This document shows positions 1-5,590 of a DNA stretch of 10,096 nucleotides, piece after piece. A model generated the notes under the pieces. It saw only the letters and a list, made by a program, of their open reading frames with translations. It did not search any database and had not been told where the DNA came from. Position 1 is the first letter of the stretch; the number at the start of each line of letters is the position of its first letter. The DNA lies in contig JAHZNX010000049.1 in assembly GCA_020028375.1 (NCBI GenBank), forward strand, positions 1-10,096, written 5' to 3'. Made by a program: the position numbers and the translations under genes. This DNA is from Betaproteobacteria bacterium (GTDB lineage: Bacteria; Pseudomonadota; Gammaproteobacteria; Burkholderiales; SG8-41).

Positions 1-40
1 CGGGGTGGTTACATCGGAACGCCTAGCTCCCACCACCCCG
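1..40. repeat. Inverted repeat, 9-bp arms, at the window edge
   Basis: The first nine bases (CGGGGTGGT) are the exact reverse complement of bases 32-40 (ACCACCCCG), with a 22-base spacer. The repeat may extend beyond the left edge. It lies downstream of the minus-strand operon and next to a second hairpin at 57-77. I compared the segment with a tRNA 3' end, because it contains CTCCCACCA, but no T-arm consensus is present. Function unknown; an RNA stem or part of a transcription end region is the simplest reading. Confidence 0.5.
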
Positions 41-56
41 CCCACTGGCGCGGGCA

Positions 57-77
57 CCCCTCCTCAGGCAGGAGGGG
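57..77 (+). terminator. Strong hairpin, possible (convergent) terminator
   Basis: CCCCTCCT (57-64) pairs perfectly with AGGAGGGG (70-77) around a 5-base loop, CAGGC. On the plus strand the stem is followed by AGTTCATTTTG, a poor but T-rich tract. On the minus strand no T-run follows, although the A-rich stretch just before the stem is the mirror of that tract. It sits 28 bases past the stop codon of the leftward Bug gene. It could end that operon, a rightward gene lying outside the window, or both. Confidence 0.45.
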
Positions 78-105
78 AGTTCATTTTGTCAGGCGCTCTT
101 AGGTA

Positions 106-1077
106 TCACTCGCCCTTGATGCCGGCGGCCTTGATGACCCCGAGCCACTTGTTCTGCTCGGACACCATCAGTCTTCCGAACTCCGCGGAGCTCATCTTCA
201 CGACCGCCCCGCCCTGCTCGTCGAGCCGCTTCTGGAACGCCGGCGCGGAAATCACCTCACCGGTCTCGGCGTGGAAGCGCGCGATGATGTCCGCCGGCGT
301 CTTCGGCGGCGCGAAGATGCCCCACCAGATCCGCGATTCGTAGCCGGGCACGGTCTCCGCGATCACCGGCACGTTCGGATGCTTGGGACTGCGCTGCGGG
401 CCGCCGGTCGCGATCAGCCTCACCCGCCCGCTCTGCACGTGCGGCAGGACGTTGACGAGCGACCCGAAGTTGACCTGGGAGTGCCCGGCCACGATGTCGG
501 CGATCGCGGGCCCGCCGCCCTTGAACGGCACGTGCACCATCTTCGTACGGGTCATCATCGCGAACAGCTCCGTGTTCATGTGCGGGAAGCCGCCGATGCC
601 CGAGGAGGAGTACAGGATCTCCCCGGGCCGTTTCTTCGCGAGATCGATCAGGTCCTTCACCGTCTTCACCGGGAACGACGGATGGACGACGAGCGCGCTG
701 TCGCCGAAGCCGATCATCGCGACCGGCGCAAACGAATTGACGAGGTCAACGGGCACTTTCGGCTTGTCGATGAGAAACCCATACGCGGTGGACGTCATCA
801 TGAAGGTGTAGCCGTCCGGCGGCGCGGCCGTCGCGAGCTGCAGGCCCACGATGCTGCCCGCCCCGGCACGGTTGTCGATGATCACCTGCTGCTTGAGCCG
901 CGCGGTCAGGTCCACCGCCAGGATCCGCCCGATGATGTCGGTGCTGCCTCCGGGAGGCCACGGAATGACGACTCGCACCGGCCGCTCCGGCCAGGACGCG
1001 GCAGTGGCGATGGACAGGAGCGTGCTCGATGCGAGCAGGAGTCCGAGGATGTGGAGGACTGTCGATCTGGCGTTCAT
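106..1077 (-). CDS. Bug/TctC-family periplasmic solute-binding protein (copy 1)
   Basis: A 323-residue protein of normal length for the Bug family, the extracytoplasmic receptors of tripartite tricarboxylate-type uptake. It has a Sec-type signal peptide (about 1-27, ending ATA-A before SWPERPV). The ligand-loop motif PPGGSTD is at 41-47, with the conserved Asp47. DNRAGAGS follows at 68-75, PDGYT at 87-91, VHPS at 131-134 and the VPFKGGGPA segment at 183-191. The ligand, expected to be a carboxylated small molecule, cannot be predicted. The start at 1077 was chosen for a GAGG motif 6 bases upstream. An in-frame ATG at 1089 (four more residues) overlaps the stop of the upstream PAL-like gene as ATGA, so coupled translation is possible with either start. 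It is the last gene of the three-gene minus-strand operon. No TctA/TctB subunits are nearby. Confidence 0.95.
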   Translation of the reverse strand: MNARSTVLHILGLLLASSTLLSIATAASWPERPVRVVIPWPPGGSTDIIGRILAVDLTARLKQQVIIDNRAGAGSIVGLQLATAAPPDGYTFMMTSTAYGFLIDKPKVPVDLVNSFAPVAMIGFGDSALVVHPSFPVKTVKDLIDLAKKRPGEILYSSSGIGGFPHMNTELFAMMTRTKMVHVPFKGGGPAIADIVAGHSQVNFGSLVNVLPHVQSGRVRLIATGGPQRSPKHPNVPVIAETVPGYESRIWWGIFAPPKTPADIIARFHAETGEVISAPAFQKRLDEQGGAVVKMSSAEFGRLMVSEQNKWLGVIKAAGIKGE

Positions 1078-1085
1078 GGAGCGCC

Positions 1086-2075
1086 TCATCCGTTGCTCTT
1101 GAGTGAGAATTTCTGGAACGTATGGCAATCCGCCGGCGCCCGGCCGCGGCTGACCGCAAAGGTCCAGGTGACCTCGCTCACGTAGAGATCGTTCCTGGAG
1201 TCCAGCGCGAGGCCGTGAGGCGCGGCGAAGCTTCCCGGTGCCGTGACCTCGGGCGTGCCCCAGCGGGCGAGGACGCGCCCGTCCTTGTCGAAGACGCTCA
1301 TGCGGGCCTGGCGGAACTTCGTGATGGGACCGAGGCTTTTCGAATCGTCGCCCGGGTGCCACGCCAGCTCCGTCACGTACACCCGTCCCTTGGAGTCGAA
1401 CACCACGTGCGTGGGCCGTTGCGTGTCCGTCCACTCGCTCAGGTACTCGCCGTCCGGGCTGAAGATCTGGATGCGGTCGCTCTCCCGGTCGCAGACGAAG
1501 ACGCGGCCGTCGGCGGCGCAGGCGATGCCGTGGGGAAGATAGAACTGGCCGGGGCCTGTCCCCGGCGATCCCCACGAGCGCTTGAGCTGCCCGGTGGGTG
1601 AAAACTGGTGGACGCGGCAATTGCCGTAGCCGTCGGACACGTAGAGGTCGCCTTTCGGGCCGACCGCGATGTTGGTGGGGCGGTTGAAGGGCCCGGCCCC
1701 GCGCGTGATGGTCATCATGTTCTTGCCGTCATAGCCCGTGTCCGACGGCGTGTTCAGCGTGCCCAGCGTCAGAAGGAGCCTGCCCTCCGGCGTGAACTGG
1801 CGCACCGTGTGATTGCCGTCGTCGGTGCAGAACAGCGTGCCGTTGGGCGCGACGTAGATGCCATGGGTGCGATAGGTGAAATCGCCCTCGCCCCACGAGC
1901 GCAGGAACCTCCCTTTCCGGTCGTACACCAGCACCGGGTGATCCCCGCGGCACATGAGGTAGACGCGATCCTCGCCGTCAACCGCCACCCCCGCGACGTC
2001 CCGGTGCGCGTAACCCTTCGGCAGTTGCTCCCATCCCTCCACCACCGAATACCTGATTCCGGTCGGCTGGTCCAC
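1086..2075 (-). CDS. PAL-like six-bladed beta-propeller protein (amidating-lyase family)
   Basis: A 329-residue protein of NHL-type propeller repeats without a signal peptide, so probably cytoplasmic. Its motifs line up with the catalytic lyase (PAL) half of animal peptide-amidating enzyme, as I recall that family: RGDH at 43-46 (the catalytic Arg segment), THG with His71, VSDGYGN at 146-152 with Tyr150, LPHG with His182, DRES at 196-199 with Arg197, and APHG with His287. The three His-Gly sites fit the three zinc ligands, and Tyr150, Arg43 and Arg197 fit the other active-site positions. PAL splits peptidyl-alpha-hydroxyglycine into an amide and glyoxylate, but bacterial homologues have no established substrate and no monooxygenase partner is present here. 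I chose the GTG at 2075, because AGGGAGGAG lies directly upstream. A GTG at 2090 (five more residues) has no ribosome-binding site. It lies 48 bases after the decarboxylase-family gene and overlaps or abuts the Bug gene. Fold sure; activity inferred. Confidence 0.9.
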   Translation of the reverse strand: MDQPTGIRYSVVEGWEQLPKGYAHRDVAGVAVDGEDRVYLMCRGDHPVLVYDRKGRFLRSWGEGDFTYRTHGIYVAPNGTLFCTDDGNHTVRQFTPEGRLLLTLGTLNTPSDTGYDGKNMMTITRGAGPFNRPTNIAVGPKGDLYVSDGYGNCRVHQFSPTGQLKRSWGSPGTGPGQFYLPHGIACAADGRVFVCDRESDRIQIFSPDGEYLSEWTDTQRPTHVVFDSKGRVYVTELAWHPGDDSKSLGPITKFRQARMSVFDKDGRVLARWGTPEVTAPGSFAAPHGLALDSRNDLYVSEVTWTFAVSRGRAPADCHTFQKFSLKSNG

Positions 2076-2123
2076 GGGCTCCTCCCTCACTTACGAAATG
2101 CGGATTGCAAGTTTACCGCGCGA

Positions 2124-2750
2124 TCACTGGCGACGCGTCGGCAGCGGCGGCTTCACGCCCTCCGGCAAGGGCGTGCGGTCCACGTTCAGGGCCATCGACA
2201 CCAGCCCGTAGAACCCGTTCACCGCGATAAGGTCCACGACGCCGCGCTCGCCGAAGCGGCCCACCGCGGCCTTGAATGTGGCGTCGCTCACCCCCTGCGT
2301 CTCGTGCAACTCGCGGGAAAAGCTGTAAACGATCGTCTCGTCTGCATCCATCTTCGCCGGCCGGCGTCCCTGCGCGATGTCCTCGCCGATGGCGGGATCC
2401 AGTCCCGCCTCCAGCGCAAGGCGGTGATGCGCAAACCACTCGTACTGACACGTCCAGTGGCGCGCAGTCACGATGATCGCCAGCTCATTGAGCTTTGAAG
2501 GCAGGGAGCTGCAAAAGCGGATTTCCGCGCCCAGGCTCTGAATGATGTTGCCGACGCTCGGGCTGCGCAGCCAGACGTTGAACGGCCCGCCGAGCGGGCC
2601 CGGCCGGGCGGCGGACGAGTTCTTCACGGCGGCGCGCGGCCCCGACCGGATCGCATCGGCGACCTTCTTCTGCTCCGGCGTCAGCTCCTCGGGCGGGATC
2701 AGCTTGAAACGTCGCTTGTCCGCGCCTGCTCCAGTGTGCGGGCTACTCAT
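2124..2750 (-). CDS. Carboxymuconolactone decarboxylase-family protein
   Basis: A 208-residue all-helical protein, likely cytoplasmic. The family signature runs from about 84 to 117: Glu89, ARHWTCQYEW at 96-105, and His108/His109. AhpD-type peroxidase members carry a CxxC redox pair. Here Cys101 is followed by Glu104 instead, which argues against thiol-disulfide activity and for the decarboxylase/isomerase-like branch. True 4-carboxymuconolactone decarboxylase acts in protocatechuate breakdown and is usually shorter (roughly 130 residues), so the exact reaction here is unknown. The polar N-terminal 50 residues look like a family-specific extension. The ATG at 2750 is chosen because AGGAG lies 5 bases upstream; a GTG at 2756 overlaps that site. 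It is first in the minus-strand operon and divergent from the Bug gene at 2991. Confidence 0.92.
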   Translation of the reverse strand: MSSPHTGAGADKRRFKLIPPEELTPEQKKVADAIRSGPRAAVKNSSAARPGPLGGPFNVWLRSPSVGNIIQSLGAEIRFCSSLPSKLNELAIIVTARHWTCQYEWFAHHRLALEAGLDPAIGEDIAQGRRPAKMDADETIVYSFSRELHETQGVSDATFKAAVGRFGERGVVDLIAVNGFYGLVSMALNVDRTPLPEGVKPPLPTRRQ

Positions 2751-2990
2751 GGTCACTCCTTGCTCCTGAAAACATGGGAACCTAGCACAAACGCCGCCTC
2801 CTCTTCAGCTTCCCCCGGTAAGTTTCGCTCGCTCCCCTCCTGCCATTCGCAAGCCGCGAGTCACGGGGGCAAAGGCCCCTCTCCCTCTGCCTTCTGCCTT
2901 AAAGCAGCGCCCCCGGTGGCGCTCGCCAGTGTTTGGCGCGATACTTTCCATTCATCAGTCGTCACCAACCTTGAAACTGGAGGAGGGAGT
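2751..2990. promoter_or_regulatory. Divergent intergenic region, 240 bases
   Basis: This non-coding spacer must hold the promoters of both the leftward operon and the rightward Bug gene. I found no convincing sigma-70 -35/-10 pair on either strand. Visible structure: the 5-mer TGGCG at 2917-2921, its inverse CGCCA at 2924-2928, and TGGCG again at 2934-2938, a possible operator. There is also a 5-bp hairpin GGGGC-AAAG-GCCCC at 2866-2879 without a T-tract. The top strand is strongly pyrimidine-rich from about 2796 to 2850 and from 2875 to 2900. At its right end lie the 15-base element (2951-2965) and the ribosome-binding site GGAGGAGGG of the gene at 2991. Confidence 0.5.
2951..2965 (+). promoter_or_regulatory. 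Leader element, copy 1 (shared with 4009-4023)
   Basis: TTCATCAGTCGTCAC matches 4009-4023 at 14 of 15 positions. It ends 25 bases before the ATG of the Bug gene at 2991. The similar placement before two adjacent genes suggests a shared regulatory or leader segment, though chance cannot be excluded from one pair. Confidence 0.25.
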
Positions 2991-3974
2991 ATGGCCGGCA
3001 TTCACGTGGCGCGCATTCTTGGAGGAGGTGTCATCGGAGCATGCCTGACCGCGATCGCAGTCAGCGGGCTCGCCCAGCAGCCTTATCCCAACCGTCCCCT
3101 GCGCCTCATCGTCCCGCTCGCGCCGGGCGGAACCACCGACATCCTGGCACGCACCATGTCCCAGGGCCTGGCGGGACCGCTGGGTCAGACGGTGGTGGTG
3201 GAGAACCGCAGCGGCGCCGGCGGGACCGTGGGCTCGGACGTCGTCGCCAAGTCGCCGCCCGACGGCTACACCCTGCTGATCATCTCCGCCGACACCTACA
3301 CCACCAACGCGGTGCTCTACACCAGCCTGCCCTTCGACTCGCGCAAGGACCTGAGACCGATATCCATATTGGCGGCTTCGCCCAGCCTGCTCACCGTTCA
3401 TCCCTCGCTGCCGGTGAAATCGGTAAAGGAACTGGTCGCGCTGTCCAAGGCGCGGCCCAAGGATCTCAACTACGGTTCGGGCGGCACGGCGGGCCAGTTG
3501 CGCATGGAGCTGCTCAAGTTCAATACCGGCATGATCATTCAGAACATCCCGTACAAGGGCTCGGGCCCGGCGCTCATCGATCAGATCGCGGGGCACGTGC
3601 ATGTCGGCTTCTTCAACATGGTCGCCACGCTGCCGCAGGTCCAGGCTGGGAAGCTGCGGGCGCTCATCGTGACCGGACCGAGGCGCGTGGAGCAGCTCCC
3701 CTCCGTGCCGAGCACGGTGGAATCGGGAATCAAGGGCTTCGACCAGAACGTGGGCTACCTGATGCTGCTGCCGAGCGCGACACCCGCCGCCATCGTCAGT
3801 CGCCTGAATCAGGACATCGTGAAGGTGCTGAATACTCCCGAGGTGAAGGGCCGGTTGGCGAGCGAGGGCTCGGAAGTTGTCGGCAGCACGCCCGAGCAGG
3901 CCCAGGCCGTCGTGTACAGCCAGATCGATCAGTGGGTCGACGTGGTGAAGAAGACGGGAATCAAATTGCAGTAG
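2991..3974 (+). CDS. Bug/TctC-family periplasmic solute-binding protein (copy 2)
   Basis: A 327-residue, full-length family member. The signal peptide covers about 1-28 (hydrophobic run, cleavage near GLA-QQ), with an N-region that is unusually weakly charged (His5, Arg8). Family landmarks: APGGTTD at 44-50 with Asp50, VENRSGAGGTVG at 70-81, PDGYTLL at 90-96, VHPSLPVKS at 136-144, LNYGSGGTAGQL at 159-170 and IPYKGSGPA at 186-194. The two-domain Venus-flytrap fold captures an organic acid or amide in the periplasm; the specific ligand is not readable. The start is fixed by GGAGGAGGG just upstream. Much longer in-frame sequence upstream has no signal-peptide logic and was rejected. It is transcribed away from the decarboxylase-family operon and is followed after 68 bases by the small membrane protein gene. 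Confidence 0.96.
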   Translation: MAGIHVARILGGGVIGACLTAIAVSGLAQQPYPNRPLRLIVPLAPGGTTDILARTMSQGLAGPLGQTVVVENRSGAGGTVGSDVVAKSPPDGYTLLIISADTYTTNAVLYTSLPFDSRKDLRPISILAASPSLLTVHPSLPVKSVKELVALSKARPKDLNYGSGGTAGQLRMELLKFNTGMIIQNIPYKGSGPALIDQIAGHVHVGFFNMVATLPQVQAGKLRALIVTGPRRVEQLPSVPSTVESGIKGFDQNVGYLMLLPSATPAAIVSRLNQDIVKVLNTPEVKGRLASEGSEVVGSTPEQAQAVVYSQIDQWVDVVKKTGIKLQ

Positions 3975-4008
3975 AGGCGTGACTCGCGGAGCGCGGTTCA
4001 GCCCGGTT

Positions 4009-4023
4009 TTCGTCAGTCGTCAC
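4009..4023 (+). promoter_or_regulatory. Leader element, copy 2 (shared with 2951-2965)
   Basis: TTCGTCAGTCGTCAC differs from 2951-2965 at one base. It ends 19 bases before the ATG at 4043, followed like the first copy by a purine-rich ribosome-binding site (AAAGGAGGGA). Role unknown. Confidence 0.25.
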
Positions 4024-4042
4024 TGCACTCAAAGGAGGGACT

Positions 4043-4315
4043 ATGAAATTCAATATCGGCGCGTTGGCATTGGCAGTCGGCTTGTTCTGGGGCGGTTCGA
4101 TTCTGCTGGTGGGAGTGGCGAATCTGATCTGGCCGGGGTACGGGCAAATGTTCCTTCAGCTCGCCGCTTCGATCTATCCGGGCTACCGCGGAGGCGCGTC
4201 GTTCGGGCAAGTCGTCATCGGCACTTTGTACGGGCTGGTGGATGGAGCGATCGGCGGCGCCATCTTCGCGTGGCTTCACAACTGGCTCACGACGTTCTTC
4301 CGCCCGGCTGCGTGA
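4043..4315 (+). CDS. Small two-helix inner-membrane protein, 90 residues
   Basis: A strong ribosome-binding site (AAAGGAGGGA) precedes the ATG by 2 bases. The protein has two hydrophobic segments, about 6-29 and 54-82, joined by a short loop with the motif YPGYRG (45-50). The second helix is glycine-patterned and carries a single Asp (VDGAIGGAIFAWLHN, 66-80), as in helices that pack against each other. It resembles a widespread group of small proteins often auto-annotated as 'bacteriophage holin' or DUF5676. That is recall rather than a search, and there is no lysis or phage gene nearby, so a holin role is doubtful. It is too small and of the wrong topology to be TctB (about four helices) or TctA. 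It follows the Bug gene by 68 bases and its end is embedded in a terminator-like hairpin, so it probably closes a two-gene unit. Confidence 0.85.
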   Translation: MKFNIGALALAVGLFWGGSILLVGVANLIWPGYGQMFLQLAASIYPGYRGGASFGQVVIGTLYGLVDGAIGGAIFAWLHNWLTTFFRPAA

Positions 4316-4326
4316 GCCGGGCGTTT
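4301..4326 (+). terminator. Rho-independent terminator-like hairpin overlapping a stop codon
   Basis: CGCCCGGCT (4301-4309) pairs perfectly over 9 bp with AGCCGGGCG (4315-4323) around the loop GCGTG, followed by TTT and then GCC. The last residues (Arg-Pro-Ala-Ala) and the TGA (4313-4315) of the small membrane protein gene are inside the hairpin. The stem is very stable; the short T-tract makes termination incomplete or conditional at best. It would separate the 2991-4315 unit from the long gene run starting at 4432. Confidence 0.6.
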
Positions 4327-4373
4327 GCCGACCTGCCCATCGTCGTGGCCGGTCCGGAACGCCGCTCTCAACG

Positions 4374-4402
4374 TAGGCAGCCCGATCAAAGCGGAATAGA
4401 CT
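4374..4402 (+). promoter_or_regulatory. Weak candidate sigma-70 promoter for the lactonase run
   Basis: TAGGCA (4374-4379) and TAGACT (4397-4402) each match the -35 and -10 consensus at 4 of 6 positions, with an ideal 17-base spacer, in the only gap between the hairpin at 4301-4323 and the gene at 4432. Position supports it; matches this weak arise by chance. Confidence 0.2.
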
Positions 4403-4431
4403 GCCGGTTCTTGTCCAGCGGAGGACCCACA

Positions 4432-5556
4432 GTGAAAACGTTCAAAGCAGGTTTGGTCATGGCGCTTTCATCGCTCGTCTTCAGCGCCCAGAGTCCGGCG
4501 GCGACCTTCGTGTACGTATCGAACGCGGAGGACGGCGACATCGGCATCTACACCCTGCAGCCCGACGGGTCGCTCCAGCCGGGCCCGCGCGTCAAGGCCG
4601 AGAAGGTGGTGATGCCGATGTCCGTCAGCCCGGACAAGCGCTTCCTGGTCGCCGCGGTCCGCTCGAAGCCCTTCTCGGCGTACACCTACAGCATCGACCG
4701 CGGAACCGGCGCGCTGACCCTCGTCGGCACCGGGCCGCTCGCGGATAGCTTCCCGTACATCTACCACGATCGCTCGGGGCGCTTCCTGCTGGGCGCGTCC
4801 TACGGCGGGCACCTCGTGAGCGTGAATCCGGTCGGCGCCGACGGACGCGTGGGCGAGCCGATGCAGACGATTCCGACCGCGCGCAACGCGCACGCCATCA
4901 TCACCGACCGGACGGGCCGCTTCGTCTTCGTGCCGCACCTCGGCACCGACCAGATCTTCCAGTTCGTCTTCGACCAGCGGAGCGGCCGACTCACCGCGAA
5001 CACGCCGCCGGTGGTGCAGCTCAAGGCCGGCACCGGACCGCGCCACCTCATCACCTCGCCCGACAACCGCTTCGTGTACCTGCTGAACGAGCTCACGGCG
5101 ACGGTGACCACACTCTTGCTCGACGGCAAGACGGGGCTCCTCAAGGAGGTGAGCTCGGTTTCCGCGCTTCCGCCCGACAGCAAGCTTGTCCCCGGCGGGG
5201 CGCGCGGCCCCGACGCGCCGAAGCGCAACCGGGACAACGACATCTGGGCCTCGGATCTTCACCTGACGCCGGATGGGAAGTTCCTGTACGCCGCGGAGCG
5301 CACCAGCAACTCGCTTGGCGCCTTCAACGTCGACTCCTCCACCGGCAAGCTCACCTACATCGGCAGCACCCCCACGGAGAAGCAGCCGCGCGGCTTCCGG
5401 ATCGATCCCACCGGGCGCTTCATGGTCGTCTCCGGCGAGAAGTCGGACACGATCTCCGCGTATTCGATCGACGCGTCGAGCGGCGCCTTGAAGCCGATCG
5501 GCAAGTACCCGACCGGCAAGGGCTCGAACTGGGTGGAGATCGTCGCCTTCGATTGA
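4432..5556 (+). CDS. Exported lactonase-family seven-bladed beta-propeller protein
   Basis: 374 residues, with a signal peptide at about 1-24 (ending SPAA before TFVYVSN), so periplasmic. The body is repeated blades of the type 'SPDxRFLxxA...YSID..TGAL', typical of the 6-phosphogluconolactonase / 3-carboxymuconate-cyclase superfamily (COG2706). Conserved polar positions are visible: His154 and His169, GPRH with Arg204/His205, NEL with Glu220, DLHLTPDGKFLYAAER with His277 and Arg290, and PRGFRIDP at 319-326. These fit the His/Arg/Glu/Arg set proposed for fungal carboxymuconate lactonizing enzyme. The secretion signal argues against the cytoplasmic pentose-phosphate enzyme, so a sugar- or aromatic-derived lactone outside the cytoplasm is more likely. 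GTG start: GGAGG lies 7 bases upstream and the signal peptide needs this start; the ATG at 4459 would cut into it. It leads a run of same-strand genes and is followed after 34 bases by a Bug gene. Confidence 0.93.
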   Translation: MKTFKAGLVMALSSLVFSAQSPAATFVYVSNAEDGDIGIYTLQPDGSLQPGPRVKAEKVVMPMSVSPDKRFLVAAVRSKPFSAYTYSIDRGTGALTLVGTGPLADSFPYIYHDRSGRFLLGASYGGHLVSVNPVGADGRVGEPMQTIPTARNAHAIITDRTGRFVFVPHLGTDQIFQFVFDQRSGRLTANTPPVVQLKAGTGPRHLITSPDNRFVYLLNELTATVTTLLLDGKTGLLKEVSSVSALPPDSKLVPGGARGPDAPKRNRDNDIWASDLHLTPDGKFLYAAERTSNSLGAFNVDSSTGKLTYIGSTPTEKQPRGFRIDPTGRFMVVSGEKSDTISAYSIDASSGALKPIGKYPTGKGSNWVEIVAFD

Positions 5557-5590
5557 CGGCTTACGAGTACCAACAGGAGGAAAGTCGACC

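Noticed and set aside
1..40. Possible tRNA 3' end (GCTCCCACCA)
   Set aside because: No T-arm consensus (GGTTCRA-type) is found upstream and no matching acceptor strand; the bases belong to a simple inverted repeat.
1078..1620. N-terminal extension of the leftward Bug reading frame to 1620
   Set aside because: The extra 180 residues are arginine/proline-rich, overlap the PAL-like gene in another frame, and would bury the signal peptide that begins near 1077-1089.
1608..2498. Open frame of 296 codons on the plus strand
   Set aside because: It lies opposite the PAL-like and decarboxylase-family genes, has a composition typical of antisense frames in GC-rich DNA, and shows no recognisable motif.
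2866..2879. Hairpin GGGGC-AAAG-GCCCC as a terminator
   Set aside because: The stem is only 5 bp and no T-tract follows on either strand; it lies in a divergent promoter region where no transcript should end.
2971..2976. TTGAAA as a -35 box for the gene at 2991
   Set aside because: It is only 14 bases before the ATG, so the -10 box and transcription start would fall inside the coding sequence.
2736..2990. Upstream extension of the Bug gene at 2991
   Set aside because: The low-complexity Ser/Pro/Ala translation has no signal-peptide character. The ribosome-binding site and signal peptide fix the start at 2991, and the stretch overlaps the divergent gene's start.
3041..3982. Open frame of 313 codons on the plus strand inside Bug copy 2
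   Set aside because: It is a shifted frame of the real gene, rich in Arg, Gly and His, without any domain.
4043..4315. Phage holin or remnant prophage
   Set aside because: No endolysin, integrase, attachment site or other phage gene is present; similarity to proteins labelled holin does not establish function.
4043..4315. TctB-like small permease subunit partnering the Bug receptors
   Set aside because: The protein has 90 residues and two helices, against about 150 residues and four helices for TctB, and no large TctA gene follows.
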